Of a DNA stretch of 64,000 nt, positions 1 through 11,498 are shown piece by piece; within the stretch, counting starts at the first letter, position 1; each line of letters begins with the position of its first letter. The position numbers and the translations under genes are program-made. The notes below the pieces were generated by a model. The model was not told the DNA's origin and made no database searches. It was given only the letters and a program-made list of their open reading frames with translations. The stretch comes from Rhizopus sp. PT2906 (lineage: Eukaryota; Mucoromycota; Mucoromycetes; Mucorales; Rhizopodaceae): positions 42,827-106,826 of the forward strand of contig JAMYHX010000098.1 in NCBI GenBank assembly GCA_025529335.1. Reading direction: 5' to 3'.

Positions 1-1366
1 TGATTTTACCATCCTAAACAACGATAAGGTTCGTCTAATTGCTGATAAGATGCCAGGTTAGGCATACACGGTGATTTTCTATGGTGCTCTTTTGGATGAC
101 CAAACATGTTGGGTGAAGGTGACGGCAGAGGAGAATAGAAGGTATCTTGGACAAGCATAGGAACAAAATACTTGGACGGCGTCATCAAGAGTGAGACCAT
201 GATGCCTATATCAGCGCCTCCGTGCAGACTAAGTAAGGACTGACTGAACGAAATGGACAGTCGACTGTATTGGTACAGGTATTCTAGACTGACACCGATA
301 AGCTCTTCATCATTTGCAATCAAAAATTGAGCGACTCGCTCAGCAACTTGTGTTGATGTGGGCAAGAGATAATGTAAGTTAGTGTTGGATGAGGCAAGCA
401 TGGTCAAGATACGGATAGAGCCTAATATCACCGATCTCTCAGTTGCTGTCATAAGCAAGTTGTTCAAGCACCCGATGATAGAATCAAAAGGCCCTAATTC
501 AACAAAGGGTGTCATGTTCTCTAGTATATCAATACAATGGCTATAGTGCGATGAGTCGGGCAAAACGAGACACTTGATCAACATCTGCTTAAAGTCTGCG
601 TTGGTTGCTAGTATGCGTATGTTGGGTTCAACAAATGAAAAGTTGCGCATGATGTGGAGTATCTTAAGTATGGTACATTGTGATTCAGAGTCTGAATGAG
701 AAAACAATATGTTTTGTAAGCAAACGTCTGCCTTCTGGAGTAAGATGTCCAGCAAGATTCGGTTGTCGGATAGTAATAGCTTTTGTGGACATTCGTATGA
801 AATGGTAACAATGTTGTTGAGCGCTAGTTCTACTTGATTCGTATTGTTGGATTGAAGTGCCAATAGTATGGCCTTTTTGGCGTTGTCGTCAAACTCAGTG
901 CCTATGAAAATGAGCTTCATTTTGATTCAGGGGGAATTTAATACTGATTACCTGTTACACAATCTCTACTATCTGATCCTAACGAATGAATATGATCTAT
1001 AGGTTGAATAAGGTGATGTAGTTCTGATACGGCGCATTTATGAACTTCATCTGCTTTAATCATATTGTATGGTAAAATGTGTGTATTGACTATGCTGGGT
1101 TGATTTGGTAAAATGGGCGTTTCTCTTATCTTACCTAAATCAATCATGAGTTTGTAATTTATTTAGGATGGAAGCTTACTTACAATTCGTTGTTGTATGT
1201 TGATGTTTACATTTCTTATATGTCTTTCCAGCTAATGTAGATGCTTTATGAGCTTCAGGTCCCTTGAGTTCTTCAGGTGGAACCCATTCTTTACACCAAA
1301 TGTGTTCTTCTTCCCATCCTAACTGTAATCCGTTTCAACAATGAATACCGCATTTAGTATATATGC

Positions 1367-1398
<32 letters not shown>

Positions 1399-1799
1399 GT
1401 TTATTTACCAAATTTCTAATGTATAATCCCTTAAGGATATAAGCAGAGTTGGTGCAAGTTGCTGGTAAATCAAATCCATCGCCTATCTGCTTCCAGCTGC
1501 GTTTTTTGGTTACCTGAATAAGAAGTGAGTAAATTGGATATGAAGCCTATAAATGTCTTTTTTTTTTACTTGTTCAAAGCCACCTGCAGCAATAACATCC
1601 TTAAATAGCTTATGTAAATCGATTTTTTTGCCTCCCAGCACTGGTTCAGAAAGTAGTGTTGTTCTATAATTGACATTTAGTAAACATACAAAATAATGTG
1701 TCTTGTTTACCCTTTTCTGGCATGAAATGCTTTTAGTTGTTCAATAAAATTGTTGTATTCTTTTGTTCTTTCAATCGTGTCAATAACGACTTTTGACAT
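1..1799 (-). CDS. ARID-domain RSC/PBAF subunit (Rsc9/ARID2 type), 3' end outside window
   Basis: Probable DNA-binding subunit of an RSC/PBAF-type nucleosome remodelling complex. The ATG is at 1799; exon 1 ends at 1711 (reading ...FHARKG). The following exons encode an ARID/BRIGHT domain: a stretch with TLLSEPVLGGKKIDLHKLF, then SWKQIGDGFDLP and NSAYILKGLYIRNL, the usual helix-5 signature. A long helical, armadillo-like region follows (6-920). The open frame stops at 6-8, but the last codons (RCLGW) sit directly on a splice donor (gtaaaatca on the minus strand, bases 9-1). RCLGW also resembles the start of the RFX-type region found after the helical repeats in Rsc9/ARID2, so I infer that the gene continues past the window edge. 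One intron carries an (AT)n tract. The exact assignment (Rsc9 versus another ARID protein) is inference; the ARID domain is clear. Confidence 0.75.
1358..1400. repeat. (AT)n microsatellite in an intron
   Basis: Nearly pure AT dinucleotide run interrupted by a G or C, inside an intron of the ARID gene. Confidence 0.8.
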
Positions 1800-3889
1800 G
1801 TTGAATAATCAGTGTGGCCCTTTTGGTCGAAGCAAGGGTTGCAAAAAAGGGAAAAAAAAAAGGTAAATACAAATGGGCTTAAACGGAATAGGAAATTTTA
1901 CCAGTCCAGTAAGCTTCTTTTTCTCTTTTTTAAAGTGATTCATGGATCAAAATATACTTTGTTGTTTCAATTAATGATGAATCTATGGTTGAGCTTTTAA
2001 CCCAAGGACCTCTTTTTTTCTTTTTGTACAGAGTGATTTGCACGGCTCCCTTTTTTTGTATAGTCAAACAGTAGTCACGTGAGGACTTGATTCTTTTGAG
2101 AACTTGAGACTAAGTAGGTAAAGAGCATACATTTAAACAGATTTTTATTTATAAATAATTAAAACCTCTAATGGGCGCACGATTGTAATATTAGGTAAAG
2201 AGCATACACTTTATTCACAAATTATTCGCACACTGATAAAAAAAAATGATAATTTCAGACAGCAAATGAGACAAAAAATCTTAGGGCTAGCTGGGGAATA
2301 GCTGGTCTTACTTTTTGGTCCAAAGAAGAAGAAGAATAGAAAAATAAGGTAGCCAAGACCAGGCTATTTAAACAGAGTCTCTAACAACTATTTCAATAAC
2401 ATGTTATTCATAAGTGATGACCACATTTATCTTTTCTCAAAAATATCTATTTTATGTATTAATTGTTGTCTTTTTTAAATAATAAAAAAGACATAAAATG
2501 TTTAATTGTTATTGATCTTGTAATGTGTGCGAATAATTTCTGAAAAAGGTGTGTATAAACAGTTAAACTATTTCAACTGTCACCTATGGCTACCGATGCA
2601 GTGATAATTCTGATTATTTGGGAATGATTTGCTCTTTTAAAGAATCACACGTTTTGGGCAGAAACTTATGATGGTTTGCTAGTAACCTGTATGTATGTAG
2701 CAGACAAAACGATGCTGATTTATCAGATTATTCACATATAGGAGACAGTAGCTTGATCTACAGTGGAAGTTCGAATTTTATTGTTCTTGAGTACTATGCA
2801 CATATACAAGAAGATTTGATCTTATACCAAGGATGCTATATCTCAATTTTAAGAGGTGCATTCAACTGGCAATTATTCGTTTAATGAACATTAGTAGGCT
2901 GAATGTGCATATTTTGTAATATACATACGATATGCTATTACCCTCACAATGACTTTATTTTGCAATAAAATATAATAATTATACATGTCTATAAGGCTAA
3001 TACCAATTGAGGGGCAATCTCAACTTTATATTTTGTAATCGTACAGACAACAGAGTGCTACCTTCCGCAGGCCATTCCTCACACAATATTTGATTTTATG
3101 ACTTTCTGTCACAAAGGACTCCAAAAAACAAGTGTATCTTTTTGTGGCTGTTATTGAAGTTCCGCACTGTGGTTGCTGTGGTAACCAATTAAAAAGCCAT
3201 GTTTGAAACAATTACCTTTTTATCTGATTTAGCCGGGAACCAACATTGAAGTGCTTTAATGGGACTTGTAGTCTAATGCTTAATGACACTTTGCAAGCCA
3301 AATATTTGTACATCTAAATTGTTCATTTTTTTTTATTACAAAAAGTATACGCGGTCAATTAATTCAGTCTGCATTTTGATATTAATAGTACATGTACACA
3401 TGGTCGATGAGCGCCATTTTAGGGTTGATCCTTTCATGATAAAAAGTCGTGGTTGACGTTTGTGCCCAATGTGTTCATTGTTGTATATGTAAAAATAGTG
3501 GCTGATCAAGCCACAAAAAGAGATAAAGATGCTGACTCTACTGTGATCAGATAAGTCTAACCAAACAAAGCATTTTCTTTGTTCATAAATCAAAACTTAT
3601 TGTTTGCGCTTATCCTGTCCCCCCCTTCTTTCCCAAAGAATAATCGCGTGGTGTTTCTGCTGAGTTTATGACTATGATTTCTATCCAATTGATGAACCAT
3701 ACTTATTCAATCTCCATTCCAATAAACCAATGTGTGATTGTCGTAGTGCCTGTGCTACAAATAGTAAAAAGTTTATTAAATGAGAAAAAGAGAAAAAGCA
3801 TGCTTTAATATACAATAAAGTAAAAAGGGAGAAAGAAGAGGGAGTAAAGAGAAGGGGGGTGAAATGTACAAAGGGAAGTTGATGTTTGA
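1800..3889. other. Intergenic, AT-rich, no supported gene
   Basis: About 2.1 kb between the divergently placed ARID gene start and the 3' end of the forkhead gene. Only short ORFs (about 60-85 codons) without recognisable composition or motifs. Contains homopolymer A/T runs. Confidence 0.5.
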
Positions 3890-4589
3890 CTAGTTTAGTA
3901 AATTATGGATTTGCATGACATGACATGGTTCGTTTGCTGGTTTATTATAAGTTGATTTAGTGTTTTCCTTTGGCATCGATATTGACACGGGGGTATCGGG
4001 TAAGCAAGGTGATGAAGGTGATGATACAGGTCTTTTACGCATTGAAGCTGATGCACCTCTTGCAAATGCACCATTTTTAAACTTTTCCATATAGGTCGGA
4101 TCTATTGTCCAATATCCACCTTTTCCTTTATGTTCATCTAATTCATCTTTGGGTACTTTTTTAAAACATCGATTTAATGATAAATTATGTCGAATCGTAT
4201 TCTATACATAATTAGGCCATCTATCGATATGTATCTTAAAGGTTTACCTGCCAGCCAGTGTCGTCAGCATTATATAAGGCTGGATACTTGTTTATGATCC
4301 AGTTATAGATATCGCGTAGTGTCATTCTTTCATTTTCACTTGCTAAAATAGCTTGAGCGATAAGCGAAGAATAAGAAAATGGTGGTCTCCGTCTCTTTCT
4401 TGGAGGTTTTGGTTGATTAGGTGCCATAGGAATGAAGGATTCTGAGACTATGTGTTGGTGTAATTGCTCTCCTTGCGCTTCTGATCTATATTGCTTAACA
4501 GAGGCAATTAAAGTAGGTTTCCTCATTAAAACTGGTATGGGTGGTAAATAATTTGTCATATCTCTTTCGTCCTCTTGCAAGGAAGACAT
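3890..4589 (-). CDS. Small forkhead (winged-helix) transcription factor
   Basis: Two exons, 4248-4589 and 3890-4201, joined in phase over a 46-nt GT-AG intron, give 217 residues. The forkhead domain spans roughly residues 69-160: it opens with RPPFSYSSLIAQAI, has LRDIYNWI and, at the start of exon 2, the recognition helix NTIRHNLSLNRCFKKV, followed by KGGYWTIDP. A basic run (PRKRRR) precedes the domain and could serve as a nuclear localisation signal. An upstream in-frame TTG gives a longer open frame, but the first ATG is at 4589, so I start there. The tail is short and Ser/Pro-rich. A nuclear DNA-binding role is well supported by the family; the specific orthologue is not clear to me. Confidence 0.88.
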
Positions 4590-5673
4590 ATAGGAAAAAA
4601 AGGAAATAAATGAAATAAATATGTTAGGTTCTAATAAGGACGATGATATTGACTCCGACAACCTTGTTTTTATTTTTTACACACCAAATAAAGCATGAAT
4701 TATATAACAGTTAAATATACTTAAGAAAGAGGGAAATGGGGAGGGGACACTCTTTGATAGGATGAAATAAGAATATGTATTTCAGCTCATTTATTGATTT
4801 TACTATCTTGACTTTCTCATAAAAGGAGAAATACATAAAATAACAAACAAACACAAAGAAATAAACTTGGCTGCTCCCTAAAAAAGTAAACAAATCACAC
4901 AGAAAAGGGAACTAACTTTTATCGTAATCGTGCCTTGTATATATTTAGAGTTTATTTATAAACTTTTACTGCACCATGGCTCGATCTTATCTTCTCTCTT
5001 TCTTTATCTTCATTTCACTCCATGTCCGCGGAAGGCTTGGCGGTTTCACAAAACACAGCTCACACGAGTTATGAGGACAATGCTGTTGTTTCCAGGCAAT
5101 GATAGGTTAAACGATTATACTATCAATATAAGCTTTTGTTCGCACAGACATGCCTATAAATACACAGCGTGATTTGTCAATACTTTTTACTCGTTTTTTA
5201 AATAGTTGTCTAGAAAGACAAGGGACATACGGGTGAAGCAAAGGAGGGTTCGAGAACTCCTTTAAAATGAGGAACTTACAAACCAAAAAATGGGCATTCC
5301 AATACTTTTTTGGTAGTTAGACGAATTTTTTTTCAAAGTATGCTCTGATCAAATCGAACATGTTCCTTATTACATTGATATTTAATATTGAAAAAAAAAA
5401 GCAAGGAGTTTGCAGCATGTCTTACCTCCATAAAGTATATTTAGATATCTTCTTTATAATCATCATTGCCTACAAATGTATAAGTAGCTTATCAAACGAT
5501 GAATAGATCTTTATTATCTTTAGTACAAAGACAACGCATAAACAAGAATAAAAGGGAAGCTTATATTTTAAATAAAAGCCTTATTTAAACATAGTCAAAT
5601 AAAGAGCATAGGATAATGTGGTTTATACATTTGATTACATAAATAATAAAAAAAAATGAACGGTATATTTGAA
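4590..5673. other. Intergenic, no supported gene
   Basis: About 1.1 kb upstream of the forkhead gene and downstream of the RING-LON gene. AT-rich with A/T homopolymers; ORFs up to about 80 codons show no motifs. Confidence 0.5.
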
Positions 5674-7011
5674 TTAATGCTCTTGTTGAGGAACTTGCAA
5701 GATTGCTTGTATAGCTTGTTTGCGACATTGCTTCCATTGTGATTCTAGTTCTTTCATCCATGATATCACAAGCTCTAAACGATCCATAAGTGAAATAGTT
5801 CTTAATAATGTATAGAAACTATTAGGGGATACAGGCAAAACGGAAGCGGCCCACCAACAGACAGCCGCAGGATTATCGCTTGTGGGCAATGGGCCATGTA
5901 TCTTTTGCATATTTTCGAGCCAATTAGGTCCAAACAAGCCAGCTGTTTGAGCATGAAGCACTTGGGACGACATGGTTGAAGGTTGTCCAATGTATTTGAT
6001 AAACTGAAGTATTGTCCTTGCTAGATCGGTGGTATATTGAATTAATCTGGTTTGTAGCGCCTCCTGATCAGACGACATATTGTAATATTCAAGCATCTTT
6101 TGTGTATCTGATTCGGGAAGGGTAATCAAATCGGCTGTTAAATGACCCGCCTCTTTATGATATTCAAGTTTAAAACGGTCTGTAGCTTCAACATCCAGGA
6201 AAACAATATCGCCACTCTGTTCAAAATTAATAACCTGTAGGATAGTACCAAATTGTGCCACTTCCGGACGGCTGCGGTGAATTGAGACTAAGCAGAGATT
6301 GCTGTATCGACTGGAGGGTGTAAGGAACAAAAGAATATTTGTGATAGATGATGGGTAAAAGGATAACCGACATCGCTGGCCGGGAAAGTTGACTTTTCCA
6401 GAGACAAAGAGTGGTATATCATGCTCTCGTAGGCTAAGGTTATTAAGATGCTTCGTTTCGCGATAATCACAATGGATGAAGCCGGACGATTGAAGACCTG
6501 TGAGGATATTGGATAGCACATGGTTTGTGGTCTGCGCCATCAGATTGGTATACTTGGGAAGCGGTCGCAAGCAAGATAGACATGTATTTTGTTCAATCTT
6601 GTGTCGTAAAAGGCATAGCTTACAAAACGTGTGCCCACAAGGTGTCGTGGTAGGGTCAGCGTATATTTGATGGCAAGATGAACAGTTCAAGATAGGTATG
6701 ATCGACTTCATAACGTTGTCATTTGATTTGCTACTTGAATTTACATCCGGGAATGGAATGGAGCGCTGAAGGATATAAGTAAGTCGTTTGATGGTTGCGT
6801 CATGCAATAACTCAGGACCAAAAAGATGAGTAGTTGCATTACAATGCGGAACGGGGCATACAAAAGCTGATTTTTTTATGGTTGTTGGATTAAAGACAGG
6901 AAAACAATGGAAGCAAATGGTATAACCGCAAGAGAACGTGATAGGGTCTTTAAGCACATTACCACAGACAAGACATGTTAATGCCTGGGCAAAATCAGTT
7001 TGCTGTATCAT
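5674..7011 (-). CDS. Two RING fingers plus LON-substrate-binding domain, LONRF-like E3 ligase
   Basis: Single-exon gene of 445 residues starting at the ATG at 7011. RING 1 is at about residues 13-57 (CLVCG ... CGYTICFHC ... CPVPHC) and RING 2 at about 110-152 (CSSCHQIYADP ... CGHTFCKLCL ... CLSCLRPLP). The rest resembles a LON peptidase N-terminal (substrate-binding) domain, with HDIPLFVSGKVNFPGQ near residue 200 and a C-terminal helical part ending in a four-helix-like segment. This order, RING-RING-LON, is that of the LONRF family of putative ubiquitin ligases, though animal LONRF proteins also carry TPRs, which I do not see here. There is no Lon AAA+ or protease domain. Cytosolic or nuclear ubiquitin ligation is inferred from the family. 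Confidence 0.85.
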   Translation of the reverse strand: MIQQTDFAQALTCLVCGNVLKDPITFSCGYTICFHCFPVFNPTTIKKSAFVCPVPHCNATTHLFGPELLHDATIKRLTYILQRSIPFPDVNSSSKSNDNVMKSIIPILNCSSCHQIYADPTTTPCGHTFCKLCLLRHKIEQNTCLSCLRPLPKYTNLMAQTTNHVLSNILTGLQSSGFIHCDYRETKHLNNLSLREHDIPLFVSGKVNFPGQRCRLSFYPSSITNILLFLTPSSRYSNLCLVSIHRSRPEVAQFGTILQVINFEQSGDIVFLDVEATDRFKLEYHKEAGHLTADLITLPESDTQKMLEYYNMSSDQEALQTRLIQYTTDLARTILQFIKYIGQPSTMSSQVLHAQTAGLFGPNWLENMQKIHGPLPTSDNPAAVCWWAASVLPVSPNSFYTLLRTISLMDRLELVISWMKELESQWKQCRKQAIQAILQVPQQEH

Positions 7012-7617
7012 TGTTCAAGAATAAATAAAAGGAATCAAAGAAACATGTAAATGTATACAACATTTCTTTATATGGTGTTTAAGCGAATTTTTTATGATCA
7101 GGGCAAACTGCAGAAAAGCTCGATCTTGACTCAGACTTTCGATGAACCAGTGATATTCACGTAACCGTCCTAATTTGGAATACAGTGTTCACACTTTAAA
7201 CTCAGGCAATGTTAGTTCTGGCTAGATCAAATATAATTGAGACATTGATTTAAAATGATGTTAGTTTTTTTGGACGAATCAAAGAAAGTCGATAATTTAC
7301 CTGTATCATGGTTTACTCTACTAGGAGACCTTCCCTAGATAAAGCTGCCATCATTGGGAGGCATAGAGCGGATATTTTTTTGATGTGGATGGTGCATAAT
7401 CTTCAGAGACCGTTCTCTTGAAAGTTGATGTAACAAACCTTGATGGCCGACCGAGTGCTTGACGGTACTGATCCATTATATGACGAAAATTCAGCACGGT
7501 AGCCAAATCTCTGTTCCAGAGTCGAGGGAAAGGCTGCAAACAGTGATTTGTACAGTGCCCTGACAAAAGTGTCTGCCGTTTTTTAAAAGTCAGTTATCTT
7601 TTTAATGCTGTTAAAGA
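7012..7617. other. Intergenic, possible mobile-element flank
   Basis: Roughly 600 bases between the RING-LON gene start and the end of the Tc1 remnant. A 71-codon minus ORF at 7351-7566 begins with TTG and matches nothing I recognise. Confidence 0.4.
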
Positions 7618-7753
7618 CTACACAGTAAACAAAGTGGCTCTTTTGTAACTTTGTTATAGTTATAAAATAGCACAAATGGTGACAAAAGGTCAGCAAAATT
7701 AAAATATCAAAAAAAATGAGAGTTGTAAAGCAATTTTTGGATTTTTTATTGTT

Positions 7754-8350
7754 CTAATATTTCGTGGGTCCACCCGGAGCCTTGATTACAGCCTTGGCCT
7801 TACTGGGCATGAAATCAATTAACTTGTTAATGGTTTCTGGAGTAAACTCCCTCCAAACGCTCTCCAAAGCAACCTCCATTGCTTGCGGGCTTCTGGCATG
7901 AAGGCATAGAGCGTTAACCCTCTTTTCTTCATAATGCTCCACAGATTTTCAATCGGATATAAATCCGGTGACTGAGTCGGCCAAGACATCTTGTTTATGC
8001 CCTTTGTCTCTCTCCATTTGGCAGCGATTTCCGCTCTATGGATGGGTGCGCCATCTTCCATGAGCACAGGACTATCTAGGCTTTTGTAAAAGTCTAGTAA
8101 TACTGACTCATAGACCTGGTTTATGAAGTTGGTATTTGTCCTCATGCCTTTCTTCATAAAGACAAGTTTCAACTTCTTTCCACCATTTATGGCTCCCCAA
8201 ACCATGATTGAAGTTCTGCCACTTTTGAAGGTTGGCGCCAGGCGTTCTTTGTCTTGCGTCATACTCTGGGCTGTGACGACAGCTTGTCGATTTCGAAGCT
8301 CGACTCGTCTGTTCAGATTACTTTTTTCCAGTCGTCTACTGTCCAGTTTT
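7754..8350 (-). pseudogene. Tc1-family DDE transposase, broken
   Basis: Recognisable DD34E (Tc1) transposase: first Asp in TDESSF, second in MEDGAPIH, and Glu in LYPIENLW, with 34 residues between the second Asp and the Glu. It is inactive as read. Two in-frame TGA codons (near 8313-8315 and 8259-8261) stand where the family usually has Trp (VI-W-TDE and PRV-W-R), and the frame shifts near 8240 and again near 7930, after NLWSIMKKR; the tail continues in another frame to 7754 (APGGPTKY). The N-terminal DNA-binding domain is missing. These breaks are seen directly; the Trp-to-stop interpretation rests on family knowledge. Confidence 0.88.
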
Positions 8351-8369
8351 CTTTTTTTTTTTTTTTTTC

Positions 8370-8436
<67 letters not shown>
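8350..8436. repeat. Long poly-T tract
   Basis: An almost pure T tract with a few C interruptions, ending in an uninterrupted run of 55 T (8382-8436). It abuts the broken edge of the Tc1 transposase. On the coding strand of the transposon this is poly-A at the truncated 5' side. Confidence 0.95.
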
Positions 8437-8438
<2 letters not shown>

Positions 8439-8517
8439 GAAGGATATTCTGATTTAATAAAATTAACTGATATTAGCATATGTGCCACTCTCTTTTAATG
8501 CTTTTTTTATTTACAGG

Positions 8518-10488
8518 TTAAAGTGTGTCTAATAGACTAAAGAGGTTATTGCTAGATACGCTCTTTATAGATTTCACTTTCTTTTCTGGCCGGCGAGATC
8601 GCTGCTTAGTCAGTCTTTTTGGTTTTTCAGTAGGAATTATGTTTGTATCTTGAATATTATAATCAAATACATCCAAAATTTCAGTCCTAAAGTCTTTTAT
8701 GACCATCCTATAGGTCTTGAAAAAAAGCTGCAAAAAGTCTGGAGAAGTATCGGACAGAATAGAGCCAAGACTAGACCCATTCTGTGTTCTCTCCAAATAA
8801 TAATGAAAGTAAAGGCCATTATACATATGTGCCAGTGGTGCTTGGCCACCTAGGCCAAAGATTTGTGATAAAAGATATGATGAATAAATCACGCCTTGAA
8901 ACTGTGCAGCCAAATGAATCGTTCTTTTTTTCAAAACAAGAGCCTCCGTTGATGTTTTAGGTACTTGATGTTCATCAAAACCAAGAGTAGGAGCTAATGA
9001 CCTGAGTGTAGCCACAATAATGCCAATGACTTCATGGTTTTTTAACTGATCTTCTTCAGCAGAATGTGCACAGTAATAGATCATATATCGAAGGCATAGT
9101 ATCAGATGGTACACTCCATTATCCATATCAGATACTTGCAGTGTTTCGCTCTTGTGTAGTTTAATAAAACGTAATTCTTTATCTTGCATTCTGTTGCTTT
9201 CCTTACAAGCAAATGAAATCGGCTCTAAATGCTGCTTTTCTCTTACATACTCTATAATTTGTTGTTCAAGCATATACTCCCCCAAATGATTGTATACTTC
9301 TTGTCTCAATGCCTGGCTGATAGCCCAGCTCGATTTTCTCTCTACGTCTTCAAGGAATATACTTGTCCAGAACGTTTGATTTTCTAACACATCCACAAGT
9401 TGCCTACTCCACGCTTTTTTTTGTTGTGCTGGCTTTATATGATGTTTCTTACATGGTGCTTTTATCAAACAGCTGTCCTTATTCACCAATGGACTATTTT
9501 GATCGTATCTTTGAATTGAATTATTGATGCAACCTTCAAGTTCAATAATCATGTCTGGGTTATCACGTTTTTGATGCTTTTGAATAATAGGCACAAGTGC
9601 TCTCGTGACATTCCCTATAACATCTCCTTGACTATTCATCCTTATGAACTCTGCTACTATCTTTGGCCATTCACACTGACTCTTGGCTGACTGTATGTCC
9701 TTATCGCACCATTCTTGAATAGCAAGACGACATACAGTACCATCGAGATAGTCATTACCCAAGAGTGTGCCGACCAAAGGCAACATGTATCGGTCTATCT
9801 TGAGTAAGGCAGCGAGACGATCTGGATGAAATACAGTGGCTGATATAAACAACTGTTTGTGGCTTGCTTCTTCAGCTACAGGCACTTTTAGCGTATCCAA
9901 CTGAATGTATCCCTTACCAATTTCAGGATACACATACATGTCTGAATCCTGAGAGACAACATAGGCATTCTTTTCTTTTGCCATAGCCACGACTTCTCCA
10001 TCTGCTTCTGCCTCACATATCTTTACGTACACGTTTAGTTCTCGGAGTGTCTGGATGATGGTTTCGAGTGTGAGTGGAGGTATTAAGAATAGTCCGGTTA
10101 TATACTGAGTTATGCTAGAATCAGTCAGGATGACCTTGTTGATGGAATCGAGATTTGACATTGCTGTAGCACAGCGCTGGATATACGATCGATGTCGCTT
10201 GATCCTGGTCTCTGTCTTATCTGCTGGAAGTGCGCCGTCGAATAAAAAGATCAAGGTAATGCCAGCCCTTGTCAAGGTTTGTACTGTTCTTTTGACAGCA
10301 TTTGCAATTGTATTGTATTGACCCCCATATATCCAATACGATTGATGATTATAAGCACAATTATATACAAATGCATTGCCGTCAATGATGAATGTGTCAT
10401 TATTATGAGTTGAATCGACTTTCCAATAGACTGACTCAGACAAGGTTGGATATGATTTTACAAAATGTGATAGTTTGCTAATTCCCAT
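8518..10488 (-). CDS. Asteroid-type XPG/FEN-fold nuclease
   Basis: Single-exon protein of 656 residues, starting at the ATG at 10488 (MGISKLSHFV, the typical XPG-N opening); an upstream TTG extension is low complexity and not used. XPG-N and XPG-I regions are clear: DGNAFV (Asp 36), FLFDGALP (Asp 84), CEAEADGEVV (acidic cluster at 159-163), VSQDSDMYVY (Asp 181 and 183) and LLGNDYLDG (Asp 246) give the set of metal-binding acids of the FEN1/XPG fold. The long C-terminal half fits Asteroid-like proteins (ASTE1 family) better than FEN1 or EXO1: no PCNA box or classical H3TH segment is obvious. The tail is basic (LTKQRSRRPEKKVK), possibly a nuclear signal. Substrate is unknown; structure-specific nuclease activity is inferred from retained acids. 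Confidence 0.85.
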   Translation of the reverse strand: MGISKLSHFVKSYPTLSESVYWKVDSTHNNDTFIIDGNAFVYNCAYNHQSYWIYGGQYNTIANAVKRTVQTLTRAGITLIFLFDGALPADKTETRIKRHRSYIQRCATAMSNLDSINKVILTDSSITQYITGLFLIPPLTLETIIQTLRELNVYVKICEAEADGEVVAMAKEKNAYVVSQDSDMYVYPEIGKGYIQLDTLKVPVAEEASHKQLFISATVFHPDRLAALLKIDRYMLPLVGTLLGNDYLDGTVCRLAIQEWCDKDIQSAKSQCEWPKIVAEFIRMNSQGDVIGNVTRALVPIIQKHQKRDNPDMIIELEGCINNSIQRYDQNSPLVNKDSCLIKAPCKKHHIKPAQQKKAWSRQLVDVLENQTFWTSIFLEDVERKSSWAISQALRQEVYNHLGEYMLEQQIIEYVREKQHLEPISFACKESNRMQDKELRFIKLHKSETLQVSDMDNGVYHLILCLRYMIYYCAHSAEEDQLKNHEVIGIIVATLRSLAPTLGFDEHQVPKTSTEALVLKKRTIHLAAQFQGVIYSSYLLSQIFGLGGQAPLAHMYNGLYFHYYLERTQNGSSLGSILSDTSPDFLQLFFKTYRMVIKDFRTEILDVFDYNIQDTNIIPTEKPKRLTKQRSRRPEKKVKSIKSVSSNNLFSLLDTL

Positions 10489-11498
10489 AAGACTAAAGAA
10501 AGAAAGAAAAAAAAACAAGAATATTTATGTTCAGCTCCCCTTTAGGATGTCTTTCTTGTATGATAGAATCATGGAAAAGAAAAAAAAAAAAATCGTCCTT
10601 TAGCAAGGATACCTTTTTTACGATGGCTAATCTTTGGCAATCCAATTCTAACTTTTTTTGCTGTTTCTCTTGGATTCTGTTGTAATAATGCTAATAATAT
10701 GAATGAGTAATACCAGTCTATAATGGCTATTTCTGGTAATGTTGTCAAGTTGGATGAGCTCTCTCTACGATTTCTTCAAGGAAAGAAGAACGCATGATTG
10801 TGATGTTTGTTGTAGTTGTAGTAGTGGTTGTTGTATTTTTGAATAGACAGAAAGTACAATGGGACTCTTTACATTTCGTTTATTTAGAAGAATAAAGATA
10901 ATGGTATTGAAATTGTTAGATACACTTATTATATTGTAATTATGATTATAATTGGTCAGTTTATGTTACTGAGTTTTTGTTATTGATATGTAGACACTGC
11001 TTATTGACCCTTATTCAACGTAGAATACAATAATGATGCAGGAACTGTCACATTTGTTATGTAATGGTTTAGAGACACAAGACAAAGACAAAAGAAGTAC
11101 TCTTTGAGGCTAATCTTTATTCTGAGATAAAGACAGAAGGAACATGCAATTAAATAAAGGATCTACTATTTATAGTTGCTATCAAATGGCTGGTAAGCCA
11201 TTACTCTAAGTATGGGTTATAATTACTGAGTATATGATTGACTAACGGTTCTTGAGCCCATAAGAAAAACTTTTAATTCGTTCCTGACACTGATCTTATT
11301 AGACATTTAACAGTTGCAGGTAAATATTTGAGTACGAGTTTTGCTTTGTCTGAATTCCTTTTTATATTTTATCCAAAAAAGGTAATCTTACCTGAAAGTT
11401 AACTTTGATTCGCCCAGAAAAAAACTAAAGTAGAAATACTGTAAATTGTGACCCAGCGATTTATCGTTCATGCTGCTTTTTTTTCTTTATTTTAAAAA
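10489..11498. other. Intergenic between divergent genes, no supported gene
   Basis: About 1 kb separating the starts of the nuclease and the TMS1 gene. AT-rich with A and T runs; no ORF or RNA structure that I can support. Confidence 0.5.

Larger units (their letters stand above)
7618..8436 (-). mobile_element. Truncated Tc1-type DNA transposon
   Basis: Remnant of a Tc1/mariner element. One side (about 7618-7670) looks like a terminal inverted repeat beginning near a TA (acagtaaacaaagtggc). The opposite side is lost: just upstream of the conserved WTVDDWKKVI segment the sequence passes into a long interrupted poly-T (poly-A on the coding strand). Only the catalytic C-terminal two thirds of the transposase remains. 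No second inverted repeat is visible, so the element cannot be bounded on that side. Confidence 0.7.

Noticed and set aside
5240..5270. ggttcgagaactcc resembling a T-arm
   Set aside because: Loop size is wrong and no upstream cloverleaf exists.
7351..7566. 71-codon minus ORF beside the Tc1 remnant
   Set aside because: Starts with TTG, lies outside the presumed inverted repeat, and has no motif.
8123..8457. Phe-rich ORFs on the plus strand
   Set aside because: They are translations of the poly-T tract and of the antisense strand of the Tc1 remnant.
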